DNA of 64,000 bases from Ruminiclostridium cellobioparum subsp. termitidis CT1112 (GCF_000350485.1 NZ_AORV01000038.1:21292-85291), one strand, 5' to 3'; shown: positions 42,573 through 53,543, counted from the first letter of the stretch. Program-made: numbers and translations. The notes: a model not told the origin generated them from the sequence alone.

Positions 42573-43559
42573 TTACTTAAGTATTGCATCGATCCGTGCC
42601 AGTTCCTCATCTGCAAATTCCGCCCGGTTCAGAGCGTCAATATTTTCCTTGATCTGTTCAAGACGGCTTGCCCCCAGAATAACACTTGTCACCCTGTCTC
42701 TTCTTAATACCCAGGCAAGAGCCATCTGTGTGAGGCTTTGTCCCCTTTCGGCAGCCAGCTGACCCAACCGGTTGGCTTTCTCTATTTTGTCCGGTGTAAT
42801 ACTGTCCTTTGTCAAAAACACGCTGTGCCCTGCCGCTCTGGAATCAGACGGTATCCCGTTTGCATATTTGCCGGTCAGCAGCCCCTGTGCAAGCGGCGAA
42901 AAGGCTATACTTCCAATGCCCTGCTCGTCGAGCACATCCAGAACCTTCTCCGTTTGCCGGTTGAACATTGAATAGTTCATTTGATGAATGAGACAGTGAA
43001 CTCCCATATCCTTTAAAATAACGGCAGCTTTCCCGGTATCCTCGGGATTATAATTGCTGATACCCGCATATAAAGCCTTTCCGCTGCGGACTATTCCAGC
43101 CAGCGCATCCATGGTTTCCTCCAGAGGGGTATTGGGATCGGGTCTGTGGTGATAAAAAATATCCACATAGTCCAGCTTCATTCTTTTAAGGCTCTGGTCC
43201 AGACTTGCCACCAGGTTTTTCTTGCTGCCCCATTCGCCGTAAGGTCCCGGCCACATGTAATAACCGGCTTTTGTTGAAACTATTAACTCGTCGCGGTATG
43301 GTCCGAGTTCCTCACTTATAAGCTTTCCAAAGGTTTCCTCGGCGCTGCCGGCACTTGGTCCATAGTTGTTTGCCAGATCGAAATGCGTAATGCCCAGATC
43401 AAATGCGCCCAGCAGCATGTTTTTGCTGTTTGCATAAACCGCACAGTCACCGAAGTTGTGCCAGAGTCCAAGACTCATTGCAGGCAGCAGCAAACCGCTT
43501 TTTCCGCAGCGGTTGTACTTCATTTTCTCATATCTTGCCGTGTTTGCCGTATACTCCAT
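42573..43559 (-). CDS. Aldo/keto reductase (YghZ/Kv-beta type)
   Basis: The 328-residue protein is an aldo/keto reductase with the catalytic tetrad context (LANNYGPSAGSAEETFGK; VSTKAGYYMWPG; DIFYHHRPDPNTPLEE) and the GIGSIAFSPLAQGLLTGKY NADPH loop. It resembles YghZ, which acts on L-glyceraldehyde 3-phosphate and other aldehydes. The start at 43559 follows GGAGGTC; an upstream extension is less likely. In this locus it may reduce an aldehyde made by the HpcH-type aldolase. Confidence 0.9.
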   Translation of the reverse strand: MEYTANTARYEKMKYNRCGKSGLLLPAMSLGLWHNFGDCAVYANSKNMLLGAFDLGITHFDLANNYGPSAGSAEETFGKLISEELGPYRDELIVSTKAGYYMWPGPYGEWGSKKNLVASLDQSLKRMKLDYVDIFYHHRPDPNTPLEETMDALAGIVRSGKALYAGISNYNPEDTGKAAVILKDMGVHCLIHQMNYSMFNRQTEKVLDVLDEQGIGSIAFSPLAQGLLTGKYANGIPSDSRAAGHSVFLTKDSITPDKIEKANRLGQLAAERGQSLTQMALAWVLRRDRVTSVILGASRLEQIKENIDALNRAEFADEELARIDAILK

Positions 43560-43637
43560 ATTGACCTCCCAAGCCATGTTATGGCTTTGAGCCGCAATAG
43601 CGGCCACAAAATGTAATGAAATGTAATGAATAGTGCT

Positions 43638-44411
43638 TTAAAAATCCTTCAGCGCATCCAGGTTGGCTTTTAAGCCCGATGCAAGCACTCTGGCGTCCTG
43701 ACCGAACACAACGTACTGAACACCCTTAGCCGTGACTCTGGCGGCATCTTCAGCAGTTGCTCCAATGGCCGCGCCAAGCACCAAGTTGTTTTTGCGTACC
43801 CGGCTGCATATATCATTATATATCGTATTCAGGTCCAGGTCATTACCTTTCCCTGCTATGCTTCTGGACAAATCCGCAGCACCGATGAAAATTGAATCAA
43901 TACCTTTTACCTGCATGATCGCATCCAGATTTTCATAACCCTCCAGGGATTCTATCTGAACTATCTTAAAAACTTTTTCATATGCGGTTTTCAAATAGGC
44001 ACCCTCATCTTCAAGTCCGTACTTGATTGCACGAATGGGGCCCTGTCCGCGTACTCCGTGAATTTCACCGTCAGGGTAGGCACAGGCTTGCACCGCCCTT
44101 TGAGCAATTTCCTTATTGTCTACAAACGGGAAAATTATACCGTCAGGCCCCATATCCAGAATGGCTTTCATTGCCGCAGGGTCGGCAACAGGTACACGTA
44201 CAAAAGCACAGCAGCCGGATCCCTGAGCTGCCACAATGTGGTGGAATATCTCCTGACGGTCCAGCGGCCCGTGCTCTGCGTCTATCCAGACATAGTCATA
44301 CCCCGCATAGCCGGCAATTTCACTTACCATGGGATCCGCCATGGTGAGAAAGAATCCCTTTACAAGTTTACCTTCGGCAATTTTTTTCCTTATATTATCA
44401 ATACGATTCAT
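43638..44411 (-). CDS. HpcH/HpaI-family class II aldolase
   Basis: The 257-residue protein has the HpcH/HpaI fold signatures DYVWIDAEHGPLDRQEI, VRVPVADPAAMKAILDMGPDGIIFPFV, a metal-binding Glu/Asp pair (QIESLEGYENLDAIM, IFIGAADLSRS), and a RGQGPIRAIKYG active-site Arg loop. These enzymes cleave 2-keto-3-deoxy sugar acids or 4-hydroxy-2-oxo acids to pyruvate and an aldehyde. It lies just behind a sugar-type ABC transporter in the same direction, 25 bp away, suggesting that the transported compound or its product is the substrate. AAAGGAGACG precedes the ATG. Confidence 0.9.
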   Translation of the reverse strand: MNRIDNIRKKIAEGKLVKGFFLTMADPMVSEIAGYAGYDYVWIDAEHGPLDRQEIFHHIVAAQGSGCCAFVRVPVADPAAMKAILDMGPDGIIFPFVDNKEIAQRAVQACAYPDGEIHGVRGQGPIRAIKYGLEDEGAYLKTAYEKVFKIVQIESLEGYENLDAIMQVKGIDSIFIGAADLSRSIAGKGNDLDLNTIYNDICSRVRKNNLVLGAAIGATAEDAARVTAKGVQYVVFGQDARVLASGLKANLDALKDF

Positions 44412-44435
44412 ATGGTTCGTCTCCTTTTGAATATA

Positions 44436-45278
44436 TTATCCTTTTACAGCGCCCAATGTAACACTGGAAAGGAATTTATCCTGAAAAATTAAAAATACGA
44501 TTATGATAGGGACCGTAACAAGAGTACAACCGGTCAAAACCAGCTCCCATGGAACGCTGCGGGCCGAATCCAACTCATTCAGAGTGGGAAGTATTATCAT
44601 AATAGGCATTATTTCTTTCTTTGTAAGCATTATTTTAGGGTAAAGTATTTCATTCCACTTGCTTAAAAACTGCAGTATTGCCAATGCACTGATGGATGGC
44701 ATCGATATGGGCATAATAATCCTGTAGAAAATTTTAAAGTCCCTTGCACCGTCTATGCGGGCAGCTTCTATAAGTGAATCGGGAATTGTGACCATATACT
44801 GCCTCATTAAAAACAGGGCAAATACATTTGCTATTCCCGGAAATATCTGTACCTTGTAGGTGTTCAGCCAGTGCATCTTGGAAAACATCAGATACAGCGG
44901 AGTCATGTTGAGCTCTGCTGGTATCATCATCGTTATCAGCAGCATAACGAATAATATATCTCTTCCGAAAAATTTATATTTGGCAAATGCAAAACCCGCA
45001 AGACTGGCTATAATTACAGTTAAACCAGAATATGCGGCCGCAACAAAAATACTATTTGAAAAGGTTCTCACTATCAGTCCGGAATCAAAGTTGAACAGAC
45101 GGACATAGTTTTCCAGTGTCGGAGCAATGGGAAATCCGGATGCATTTGCCGAAAGCTCGGTTGCAGTCTTAAGTGAACCGGCCACCATTATAAAAACCGG
45201 ATAAATTGCCAGAAGGCTGAAAAGGATTAAAACGATATGAATTAATATTGAACTTATTTTGTCATTTATTTTCATCAT
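44436..45278 (-). CDS. Carbohydrate ABC transporter permease (MalG type)
   Basis: The 280-residue inner-membrane protein has six hydrophobic segments and the EAA loop EAARIDGARDFKIFYRIIMPISMPS, typical of CUT1 sugar transporters. It overlaps the other permease gene by 4 bp and works with it and the upstream binding protein. No ATPase gene is in the locus; CUT1 systems often use a shared MsmX-type ATPase. Confidence 0.93.
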   Translation of the reverse strand: MMKINDKISSILIHIVLILFSLLAIYPVFIMVAGSLKTATELSANASGFPIAPTLENYVRLFNFDSGLIVRTFSNSIFVAAAYSGLTVIIASLAGFAFAKYKFFGRDILFVMLLITMMIPAELNMTPLYLMFSKMHWLNTYKVQIFPGIANVFALFLMRQYMVTIPDSLIEAARIDGARDFKIFYRIIMPISMPSISALAILQFLSKWNEILYPKIMLTKKEIMPIMIILPTLNELDSARSVPWELVLTGCTLVTVPIIIVFLIFQDKFLSSVTLGAVKG

Positions 45279-46153
45279 TCTTCTCCTTTAAAAAATTTAA
45301 GTTGTACCAATGTCAGTATAAAAATAACCATGACCAGTATCCAACCGGCGGCACTTGCCATACCAAACTGGCTGCCATTCAAATTGTTTAAAATTATATT
45401 GATAAATGGTGCAGCCTTCATGGGAGGATCATAGTTTATACCCAGTACAAGGTTTGGCTCGGTGAAAATCTTAAGAGAACCAATTGCATTTGTGATAAAA
45501 GCCAGCATAAATATAGGTTTCATCAAAGGTATTGTAATGAAAAAAGTACTCTGAACATTATTTGCCCCATCTATGGTCGCCGCTTCCATAATTTCGTCAC
45601 TGATGGTTGTCAGCCCTGAAAGATATATGATAAAATACCAGCCGATGGCGCGCCAGGTTATTAAAATTACTACAGTCCACTTCATATACCGGTCATCTGT
45701 CAAAAATGGAATTTGACTGTTTAAAAGCTGGCTGAATACGCCAACCCGCTCCCCGAATATGATTTTAAAGCATAATGCACTTGCTACGACAGCACAAATC
45801 TGCGGTAAAAACAAAATAGGCTTATAAAAGGATTGAAACCGCTGTATTAATTTTGACCGTACCAGCATGGCCAATAGAAATGCAAAAATCATGGTTGGAA
45901 TAAAGCTTGCAATAAAATAGAAAAAAGTGTTCCCCAGGCACTTCCACAAGGTTTCATATTGAAAGAGGCTTGCATAATTTGATATACCAATGAATTTTGC
46001 CTCCCCATAACCCTTGTATTTATAGAAACTTAAGACAAAAGAATAAATGGCAGGATATAGGAAGAAAAGTATATAGGAAATCAGAAAAGGCAGAATGAAC
46101 AGGTAGGGTACCATTTTTTGTTGAGTTCTACCGGCTTTTTTTTGTATTTGCAA
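45275..46153 (-). CDS. Carbohydrate ABC transporter permease (MalF type)
   Basis: The 292-residue protein has six predicted membrane segments and the EAA loop MEAATIDGANNVQSTFFITIPLMKP. It is the CUT1 partner of the following permease, overlapping by ATGA-style 4 bp. It lies 93 bp after the binding-protein gene. Confidence 0.93.
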   Translation of the reverse strand: MQIQKKAGRTQQKMVPYLFILPFLISYILFFLYPAIYSFVLSFYKYKGYGEAKFIGISNYASLFQYETLWKCLGNTFFYFIASFIPTMIFAFLLAMLVRSKLIQRFQSFYKPILFLPQICAVVASALCFKIIFGERVGVFSQLLNSQIPFLTDDRYMKWTVVILITWRAIGWYFIIYLSGLTTISDEIMEAATIDGANNVQSTFFITIPLMKPIFMLAFITNAIGSLKIFTEPNLVLGINYDPPMKAAPFINIILNNLNGSQFGMASAAGWILVMVIFILTLVQLKFFKGEE

Positions 46154-46246
46154 TGTAGTATCCTCCTTACAAATTTAACCTTTAAATTTTATGGGCGGTT
46201 GAAACAAACAGTTTCTTCGCCCATAAAATTCGCCGGTTAAACGTAA

Positions 46247-47623
46247 TTATTTCTTGTATGGGTTTCCGATCTGGCTTATCATATCAGCCTGCGCAGCCTT
46301 TAATGCCTCATCCACTGTCATCTTTCCTCTGATATATTCATCCAGATATTGTGTTGCAATAGTTATTTCCTGTGATGAAGCAGGAGTATACGGATAAACC
46401 TTGAGATAGCTCATTGCTTCAAAGTTGACAGGACCAAGACTGGATGCATAGTATGCATGCGGTGCGTTAAAATATGGATCTTCCTGGGCTGATTTTAATG
46501 CCGGTATTATTCCTGTTACATCGTAGACAATTTTTGCAGCATCGTTATCAAAACACAGCTTTGATATATATGAGCCCGAAACCTCTTTGTTTTTGCTTTC
46601 AGCCGGTATTACCCAGATAGCTCCGCCTGCATCCGAACCCTGACGGATTTCTTCAGGCCATGGTGCAATAGCCCATTTACCCTTCTGGTCTTCCAGTTTG
46701 AAGTTCATAAAGTCGGTTTTAAACCATCCGCCCATTAATTGGCTTACGATTTCCCCGCTGCTGAACGCAGGCGCCCAATCGGCACTCCATTCCATTACAC
46801 TGCTGTTAACACCGGACTCCTTGATTTTCTTTATACGCTCAAAGGTGAGTTTTACATCCGCATTATCTGCAAAATTATAATTGCCGTCTTTGTCACAGAA
46901 ACGGCCGTTTTCTGTGCCCGACATCATCATCATCAGATCATAAGCCTGGCTGGGTGCATTATAATTTTCCATACATGCCTTGGGATATTTCTCCTGAATC
47001 TTCTTGCCTGCTGCTATATAATCATCAATTGTTTTAACCTGGTATGGGTCTATTCCGCATTCCTTGAAAATATCCGCACGGTAGAACCATACTTTGGGTT
47101 TGATTTCACGAGGAAAAGCAAAATATTCATCGTTATATTTCATAACACTTTTTGCAGCGTCAATAATGTTGTCTTCATAAGGTGCAATATAATCCTTAAC
47201 CGGTTCAAGTACTCCTGCCTCGGCAAATTCAGGCAGCTGTGTATAATTTAAACGGATGAGGTTTGGCAGTTCCTGTCTTGATGCAAGTAACAGACGCAGT
47301 TTTGTAGCAACGTCACCGTCACCGCTGCCGCCCAATTCCACATTAATATCCACTTTTTTATCTATCTCGGGATTAGCCGCCAGGAATTGGTCATTTATTT
47401 TCTGATAGTTTTCCGTTGCCGGGAATACCATCATCTTTAATGATACGGCGTCACCGCTCCATACCTGATCAGAACCTGATGTACTCACAGCGGCTGCATC
47501 CGTGGCACCGGCTGTGCCGGCAGAAGATGTTGTACCGGCTGAATTTTCTTCTGAACTGCCGCAGCCGGCAAAAAGGCTCATGCATATAACGATCACTAAA
47601 AAAAATGATAATGCTTTTCTCAT
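46247..47623 (-). CDS. Sugar ABC transporter substrate-binding lipoprotein
   Basis: The 458-residue protein has a lipoprotein signal with lipobox FAGCG, a Ser/Thr/Ala-rich linker (about 25-50), and a family 1 extracellular solute-binding body (WSGDAVSLKMMVFP, LIRLNYTQLPEFAEAGVLEPVKDY, EIVSQLMGGWFKTDF). The ligand is not visible from the sequence, but the downstream aldolase, reductase and YhcH gene point to a sugar acid or its glycoside. Its gene is divergent from the YesN-type regulator. Confidence 0.92.
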   Translation of the reverse strand: MRKALSFFLVIVICMSLFAGCGSSEENSAGTTSSAGTAGATDAAAVSTSGSDQVWSGDAVSLKMMVFPATENYQKINDQFLAANPEIDKKVDINVELGGSGDGDVATKLRLLLASRQELPNLIRLNYTQLPEFAEAGVLEPVKDYIAPYEDNIIDAAKSVMKYNDEYFAFPREIKPKVWFYRADIFKECGIDPYQVKTIDDYIAAGKKIQEKYPKACMENYNAPSQAYDLMMMMSGTENGRFCDKDGNYNFADNADVKLTFERIKKIKESGVNSSVMEWSADWAPAFSSGEIVSQLMGGWFKTDFMNFKLEDQKGKWAIAPWPEEIRQGSDAGGAIWVIPAESKNKEVSGSYISKLCFDNDAAKIVYDVTGIIPALKSAQEDPYFNAPHAYYASSLGPVNFEAMSYLKVYPYTPASSQEITIATQYLDEYIRGKMTVDEALKAAQADMISQIGNPYKK

Positions 47624-47800
47624 CTTTTTATCTCCTTAATTGATTATATTTTTGTTTTTAAAACGGGTCATGACCTTTATCGTTCTAAGCCATAGTATAT
47701 AGATTTTCCTTGACAAAGTTAATATAACAATATTACTATAATCTTAGAAATTCTCCGATTTTGTCACTCTTCTTTATATTGCATATATCCTGGAGGCTTT

Positions 47801-49312
47801 ATGTTCAATTTACTAATAGTTGATGATGAAAAACTTACTCGTGAAGGTCTGTTTGAAAATATTAACTGGCCGGATATGAACATCGGTGAAGTTTACACGG
47901 CCCCTGACGGAAAAGAAGCCCTGGCATTGATGCTGAACAAACATATCGACATACTGCTGTGCGATGTAAAGATGCCTCACATGGACGGTATTGAACTGGC
48001 AACCAATGTCCGTGCCGGCTATCCTGATTGTAAAATAATTTTTTTAAGCGGATATTCCGACAAGGAATATTTAAAATCCGCTATTTCCTTAAAGGCCGAA
48101 AGCTATATAGAAAAGCCCATTGACATAAGCGAAATAACCAATGTAATATCGGAGACCGTCACCCAGCTGCAAAATGACAATCTCAAGAAACAAAGTAATG
48201 ATTTACTGCTGTCAGGCCTGGTGGAATCTTTTCCGCTGGTGAAACAGGAAATTGCCCTGGCATTGGTATTACCGGATCTTGACTACGATTCCTTCAGGGC
48301 CAAATATTCTCCGCTTTATTTCACCTGGGACAATAGTTCGCTTTATGCCATTCTATGTATACATACAGATAAAAAATCCTTATACAATAAAGACTCCAGG
48401 GATTTGATAAATGCAATCTATACTTTTTTAGAGAGCAGCTCAAACCCTTTACCTCTTGACTTTTTTGCAGGGCAGACCGCAGGCGGCGATATCGCGCTGC
48501 TTATAAACGGTACAACCGGCAATGCCCTTGAGTCGGCAGCAGCACTCCTCAGGGAGGCCATTGCCGAAAAGCTGCAGCTATCTGTAACCATAGGCATCAG
48601 TCCTGTCTGCAATACTCTCAGGGAGCTGCCCCGCGCTTACCGGCAGTCCTGCAAGGCTGCAATGCAAAGCTTTTATCTCGGAACCGGCCAAATTATTACC
48701 TTCAAAAATGTACACAGAGAAAAAACGCTGCCGGAGCGATATTTTGAGACCTTGAGCATCAATCTGGACAGTACGCTGCAGGTGTTCTCCTTCCTTGAAA
48801 AAGAACAGTTCAGTGATATTGAAAATGTCAGGAAACATCTGTACACACTCTATAAAAGTATGATGGAACGCACCTTAAATAATAACCTGATGTCATTTGA
48901 AGACTTTGAGCAATACAACCTGGGTGAAATCCGGGAACTCATACTGGAGGGCATGCGTGCATTTCAAACCCTGGGAAATGACCTCTATGACTTAAAGATC
49001 AAGGAAGCAATACATTTTATACTATGGAACTATAACAATTGTGATTTGTCGGTAAAGACAATCGCAGACCATGTAGGTTTGTCGCAAAATTACCTGTGTT
49101 CACTTTTTAAGCAAAATACCAATGTTACTGTTAATGATTTTATTATTCAGGTCAGGATGGAAAAAGTAAAAAAACTGCTGAAGGGTACCGACCTTCGTCT
49201 TTATGAAATTACAGAAAAGGTGGGTATCACAGACCCCAACTATATGAGTGCACTGTTCAAACGCTGCTGCGGTCAAACTCCCAGCCAATACCGCCACAGC
49301 CACCCCCGTTGA
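47801..49312 (+). CDS. YesN-type AraC response regulator
   Basis: The 503-residue protein has an N-terminal receiver domain with phospho-acceptor Asp55 (LLCDVKMPHMDG), a long central linker or ligand-like region, and a C-terminal AraC double HTH (NCDLSVKTIADHVGLSQNYLCSLF; ITEKVGITDPNYMSALFKRCCGQTPSQYR). It pairs with the sensor kinase encoded 77 bp downstream, and probably activates the divergent ABC transporter-aldolase operon. Confidence 0.93.
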   Translation: MFNLLIVDDEKLTREGLFENINWPDMNIGEVYTAPDGKEALALMLNKHIDILLCDVKMPHMDGIELATNVRAGYPDCKIIFLSGYSDKEYLKSAISLKAESYIEKPIDISEITNVISETVTQLQNDNLKKQSNDLLLSGLVESFPLVKQEIALALVLPDLDYDSFRAKYSPLYFTWDNSSLYAILCIHTDKKSLYNKDSRDLINAIYTFLESSSNPLPLDFFAGQTAGGDIALLINGTTGNALESAAALLREAIAEKLQLSVTIGISPVCNTLRELPRAYRQSCKAAMQSFYLGTGQIITFKNVHREKTLPERYFETLSINLDSTLQVFSFLEKEQFSDIENVRKHLYTLYKSMMERTLNNNLMSFEDFEQYNLGEIRELILEGMRAFQTLGNDLYDLKIKEAIHFILWNYNNCDLSVKTIADHVGLSQNYLCSLFKQNTNVTVNDFIIQVRMEKVKKLLKGTDLRLYEITEKVGITDPNYMSALFKRCCGQTPSQYRHSHPR

Positions 49313-49389
49313 GGCTCCCTTGAACCCCGGCGGCCAAAGACTTTATACTTATTATTTGTAGCACCCCACAGCAGAGGAATGGAGAGAAC

Positions 49390-51174
49390 ATGACCTTCCC
49401 TAAAAAACTTACCTTCAAAATCCCGCGTAACAGCTTCGTTACCAAATTATTTGCCACTTATCTCGTATTAATGATGCTCCCCCTGTCATTAATCCTTATA
49501 ATAAACTACTACCGCTCGGCACAGATAAGTGAGGAACAGGCTATTTACTCAAATGAAAAAGTTATAAGCCAGACCTCGGACTTTTTGAGTTACAAGGTTT
49601 TTTCACTGAAAAATATTATTGATATAATAAGCTTTGACGAAAATGTTCAGACCGTATTGAAAACCAGCGATTCTTTCTATCGTAACAACAAGGGCTATTG
49701 GACCATTCAGACTGAGGATATTAAGAATATTATATACAATTCATATACCACCAGCGACATTACCACCGTGCGGCTGTATATGAGAAAAGGTCCGGCAAGC
49801 TTTGAAGAGACGGATAATTTCAAAAGGTTGTCCAATGCCGAGCAGAGCGATTGGTACACCCGTATTGAGAACAGTCCGCTGCTGGATACGGTGTGGATTC
49901 CCTCCTATTTCTTTGATCCCGGGTGTCCAAGTCCCTATATTTCCATTGTAAAAAGAATTCCGGATCTCAACAGTATCAATAAATACATAGGAGTTATTAC
50001 AGGAACGGTCCCTCAAAGTGTTTTTGAGGAAATAATCGCTAAAATGACCACAACAAAAAATACCACCGTTGCCTTATACAATTCACACAATGAAATGATC
50101 ACTGCCACAGGAGATTCTGCGCTTACCGAGGTTAACTTCCTGAATGGCATCATAGCTGAAAATAAGCTGCCGGCCGACGGCACCATGCATAAAGTAAACA
50201 TCAGCAAAAATGATTACCTGATAGGTGTCCATAACATTGATCACGCAGACTGGAAACTGGTAATGCTTGTGCCAAACGGTGATATTCTCACCTCGGCCTA
50301 TCTTTACCGAAACCAATTGTTCTGGATCGTCCTCATTTTATTTTTATTTTCAATTCCTATAATTTATATTACCTCCTACAGCATTACCAGCCGTTTGCGC
50401 AGGCTCAAGCACCACATGAAGGAGGCCGGCTCCAAAAACTTTATTATAGCGCCTCTTAAAAACGGTGAAGATGAGATCGGGGAGCTGACCGACAGCTTTA
50501 ACACCATGGCCGGCAAAATCAGCGGACTGCTGGATGAACAGTACAGGCTGGGTTACGAAATTAAAAATCTTGAACTCAAAGTCCTGCAGTCTTTAATCAA
50601 TCCGCATTTTTTATACAACACTCTTGATATGATCTACTGGCTGGCTGTAAAAAATAAAGTGCCGGCAATTGAAAATGCCGCTAAAAGTCTTGGGCGTTTT
50701 TACAAGCTGAGTCTCGGGCATGGTGAAGATATTGTAACACTGGAAAAGGAACTGACACATGTAAGGACTTATGTAAATATCCAGAATATGAGATTTGAAG
50801 ATAAAATAAATTTGGTGGTTGATGTGCCCGATGAGCTATCCTCCTGCCGTATCATTAAAATCGTATTGCAGCCGCTTGTTGAAAACGCAATTCTCCACGG
50901 TATCTACGAAAAAGCCGACAGCCGCGGAACAATAACCATTAAAGGCCAGGCCTCCGGCGGTACTTTGCAGATAACTATAGAAGATGACGGTGTCGGAATG
51001 AGTTCCGAACAGCTTTCGGCATTGCTGGCCACTCCCGGAGAAAACAAGGGCTACGGGGTTTGGAATATAAACGAGCGTATCCGCCTGACATACGGTGAAC
51101 CGTACGGCTTGCGCTTCACCAGTACTCCTGATGAAGGCACCTGTGTATTTGTCACATTTCCTCTTGAGAAATAG
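49390..51174 (+). CDS. YesM-type sensor histidine kinase
   Basis: The 594-residue protein has a short N-terminal tail and a membrane helix (about 17-38). An extracellular sensor (about 40-305) follows, then a second membrane helix (about 308-330), a HAMP segment, and a His_kinase domain with the phospho-acceptor His near residue 405 (LINPHFLYNTLDMIYW). The ATPase lobe ends it (IVLQPLVENAILHGI, DDGVGMSSEQL, GYGVWNINERI). This is the YesM/LytS-like class that senses extracellular saccharides or binding proteins. Confidence 0.93.
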   Translation: MTFPKKLTFKIPRNSFVTKLFATYLVLMMLPLSLILIINYYRSAQISEEQAIYSNEKVISQTSDFLSYKVFSLKNIIDIISFDENVQTVLKTSDSFYRNNKGYWTIQTEDIKNIIYNSYTTSDITTVRLYMRKGPASFEETDNFKRLSNAEQSDWYTRIENSPLLDTVWIPSYFFDPGCPSPYISIVKRIPDLNSINKYIGVITGTVPQSVFEEIIAKMTTTKNTTVALYNSHNEMITATGDSALTEVNFLNGIIAENKLPADGTMHKVNISKNDYLIGVHNIDHADWKLVMLVPNGDILTSAYLYRNQLFWIVLILFLFSIPIIYITSYSITSRLRRLKHHMKEAGSKNFIIAPLKNGEDEIGELTDSFNTMAGKISGLLDEQYRLGYEIKNLELKVLQSLINPHFLYNTLDMIYWLAVKNKVPAIENAAKSLGRFYKLSLGHGEDIVTLEKELTHVRTYVNIQNMRFEDKINLVVDVPDELSSCRIIKIVLQPLVENAILHGIYEKADSRGTITIKGQASGGTLQITIEDDGVGMSSEQLSALLATPGENKGYGVWNINERIRLTYGEPYGLRFTSTPDEGTCVFVTFPLEK

Positions 51175-51418
51175 TGTTAAAACAGAATATTTTATTTGCT
51201 TTGTTGGGAAAAATATTCTTATTACACAGAAACTGTTTGTGTAATAACTGCCTGACATACAGTTTTATACATTTTCCCTCAATATATAGACATTTTTTTA
51301 ACAAGTAACGATTTTATATTTATTTTTTGCTTGTTTATGTGTTAATATATTAGTGATTTGAGTTTTAATAAAACCTTTTTTAAAACTTTAATATTAACAG
51401 TTATAACGAGGCGTTTCA

Positions 51419-51433
51419 TTGGAAGCGCTTAAA
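51419..51433. promoter_or_regulatory. Candidate cre/LacI-type operator upstream of transketolase
   Basis: TTGGAAGCGCTTAAA is centred on the AAGCGCTT palindrome and fits the CcpA cre pattern with one mismatch, about 100 bp before the tkt start. The rest of the 51175-51528 gap is AT-rich; I see no clear -35/-10 pair and no other feature in it. Confidence 0.45.
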
Positions 51434-51528
51434 TAAGAAATTTTTCTGCAGACGAAAAATTTTTAAAGAACGTACCACGTTCTTTTGAACCTATGCATTA
51501 TAAAATAGATATTGGGGAGGACTTAGCA

Positions 51529-53517
51529 ATGAGTAAGTTAGACACAGCATGCATAAATACCATCAGGATTTTAGCAGCAGAAGCAGTTCAAAAGGCAAAT
51601 TCCGGACATCCCGGTCTTCCGCTCGGTGCAGCGCCTATTGCGTATTCCGTTTGGGCCAGGCATATGAAACATAATCCCAAAAATCCTAAATGGGCAGGAA
51701 GAGACAGATTCGTTCTGTCGGCAGGACATGGTTCAGCAATGTTATATTCACTGCTGCATGTTTTCGGCTATGACGTATCACTTGAAGACCTTAGGAATTT
51801 CAGACAGTTTGGCAGTAAAACTCCGGGGCATCCCGAGTACGGCCACACTTCGGGCGTTGAAATAACTACCGGACCTCTGGGTCAGGGTATTGCCAATGGT
51901 GTAGGCTTCGCAATGGCAGAACGCCATATGGCTGCTAAATTCAACAAGGAAGGCTACAATGTAGTTGACAATTATACCTATGTATTATCAGGCGACGGCT
52001 GCCTCATGGAAGGTGTTGCATCAGAAGCGGCTTCTCTGGCAGGAACCTTGAAACTCGGAAAACTAATCCTTCTGTACGACAGCAACAAGATCACCATAGA
52101 AGGCGATACCAGCATTGCATTCACAGAAGATGTGGCAAAGCGTTTTGACGCATACGGCTGGCAGGTTCTCAAAGTTGAGGACGGCAACAGTGTTGATGAT
52201 ATCAGCGCTGCCATAGAAAAAGCTAAAGCTGAAACCGGTATGCCATCCATTATAATAGTTAATACTCAAATCGGTTACGGTTCACCAAAGGCCGGTACCT
52301 CCGGAGTTCACGGAGAACCTCTCGGTGAAGAAGGGCTCTCAAAGACCAAGGAATTCTACGGAATGTGCAAGGATGACTGTTTCAATATAACCGATGAGGT
52401 TGCAGGCTTTACTAAGGAGTTTGTACAGTCAGGCTTGAAGGCCGAGGAAGCCTGGAACGATATGTTCAAGAAATACGCTGCCGAATACCCCGGCCTTGCA
52501 AAGGAATGGGAATTGTGGCAGACCGGCAATTATGAAGAACTTCTGCTGAATGATGAGAACTACTGGAAGTTTGACAGCAAGCCAAACGCTACCAGAGCTA
52601 TCTCAGGAAATATTATAAATTACCTGGCAAAGAAACTTCCAAACCTCGTCGGGGGCTCTGCCGACCTTGCTCCTTCAAACAAAACCCACATGAAGGATAT
52701 GGGCGATTTTTCTGCTGTCGATTACAGTGGAAGAAACCTCCACTTTGGGGTAAGAGAGCATGGAATGGCAGCAATAGCAAACGCTATAGCTGTTTATGGA
52801 GGATTGAAAGCATACTGCTCGACCTTCTTCGTTTTCACAGATTACATGAAGGGCGCTATGAGATTGTCCGCTCTTATGAATGTACCCGTAACCTATGTCA
52901 TGACACATGACAGCATAGGTGTAGGAGAAGACGGACCCACTCACCAGCCTGTTGAGCAGCTCGCTGCAATCAGAAGCATACCCAACTTCATAGATTTCAG
53001 ACCTGCCGATGCAAACGAAACAGCTGCCGGCTGGTTTACTGCAGTTACAAATCCATCCTCACCGACCTGTCTGGTATTGACAAGACAAAACCTGCCTGTG
53101 CTAGACATCGACGGTAAGGTCGCATTAAAGGGCGCTTATACACTGTTGGATTCAAAGAATTCTACTCCGCAGGTTATCCTCATTGCTTCAGGTTCTGAGG
53201 TCCACGCTGCCCTGGAAGCAGGAAAACAGCTTCAGGCCGAAGGAACAGACGCCAGAGTGGTAAGCATGCCTTCAATGGAACTGTTCGAAAGACAGACGGC
53301 TGAGTACAAGGAAAGCGTATTGCCTTCCTCCGTTTGCAGTAGAGTTGCAGTAGAAGCAGCTACCTCCTTCGGCTGGCACAAATATGTAGGTCTGAAGGGC
53401 GAAGTCGTTTCCATAGACACCTTCGGAGCTTCAGGTCCTGCCGATCTTCTGTTCAAGCACTATGGTTTCACGGCTGAAAACATTGCTGCTAAAGCTAAAG
53501 CAGTTTTAGCCAAATAA
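51529..53517 (+). CDS. tkt: Transketolase
   Basis: The 662-residue enzyme has the ThDP-binding [17 protein letters not shown] region, the [17 protein letters not shown] start, the pyrimidine-binding domain with [18 protein letters not shown] and [19 protein letters not shown], and the C-terminal domain ([21 protein letters not shown] [16 protein letters not shown]). It moves two-carbon units between sugar phosphates in the pentose phosphate pathway. The ATG at 51529 is preceded by GGGGAGG; an upstream ATG at 51493 is less likely. A strong terminator follows. Confidence 0.97.
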   Translation: MSKLDTACINTIRILAAEAVQKANSGHPGLPLGAAPIAYSVWARHMKHNPKNPKWAGRDRFVLSAGHGSAMLYSLLHVFGYDVSLEDLRNFRQFGSKTPGHPEYGHTSGVEITTGPLGQGIANGVGFAMAERHMAAKFNKEGYNVVDNYTYVLSGDGCLMEGVASEAASLAGTLKLGKLILLYDSNKITIEGDTSIAFTEDVAKRFDAYGWQVLKVEDGNSVDDISAAIEKAKAETGMPSIIIVNTQIGYGSPKAGTSGVHGEPLGEEGLSKTKEFYGMCKDDCFNITDEVAGFTKEFVQSGLKAEEAWNDMFKKYAAEYPGLAKEWELWQTGNYEELLLNDENYWKFDSKPNATRAISGNIINYLAKKLPNLVGGSADLAPSNKTHMKDMGDFSAVDYSGRNLHFGVREHGMAAIANAIAVYGGLKAYCSTFFVFTDYMKGAMRLSALMNVPVTYVMTHDSIGVGEDGPTHQPVEQLAAIRSIPNFIDFRPADANETAAGWFTAVTNPSSPTCLVLTRQNLPVLDIDGKVALKGAYTLLDSKNSTPQVILIASGSEVHAALEAGKQLQAEGTDARVVSMPSMELFERQTAEYKESVLPSSVCSRVAVEAATSFGWHKYVGLKGEVVSIDTFGASGPADLLFKHYGFTAENIAAKAKAVLAK

Positions 53518-53543
53518 GAATTTAAAAGGTTGATTAACAGCAC

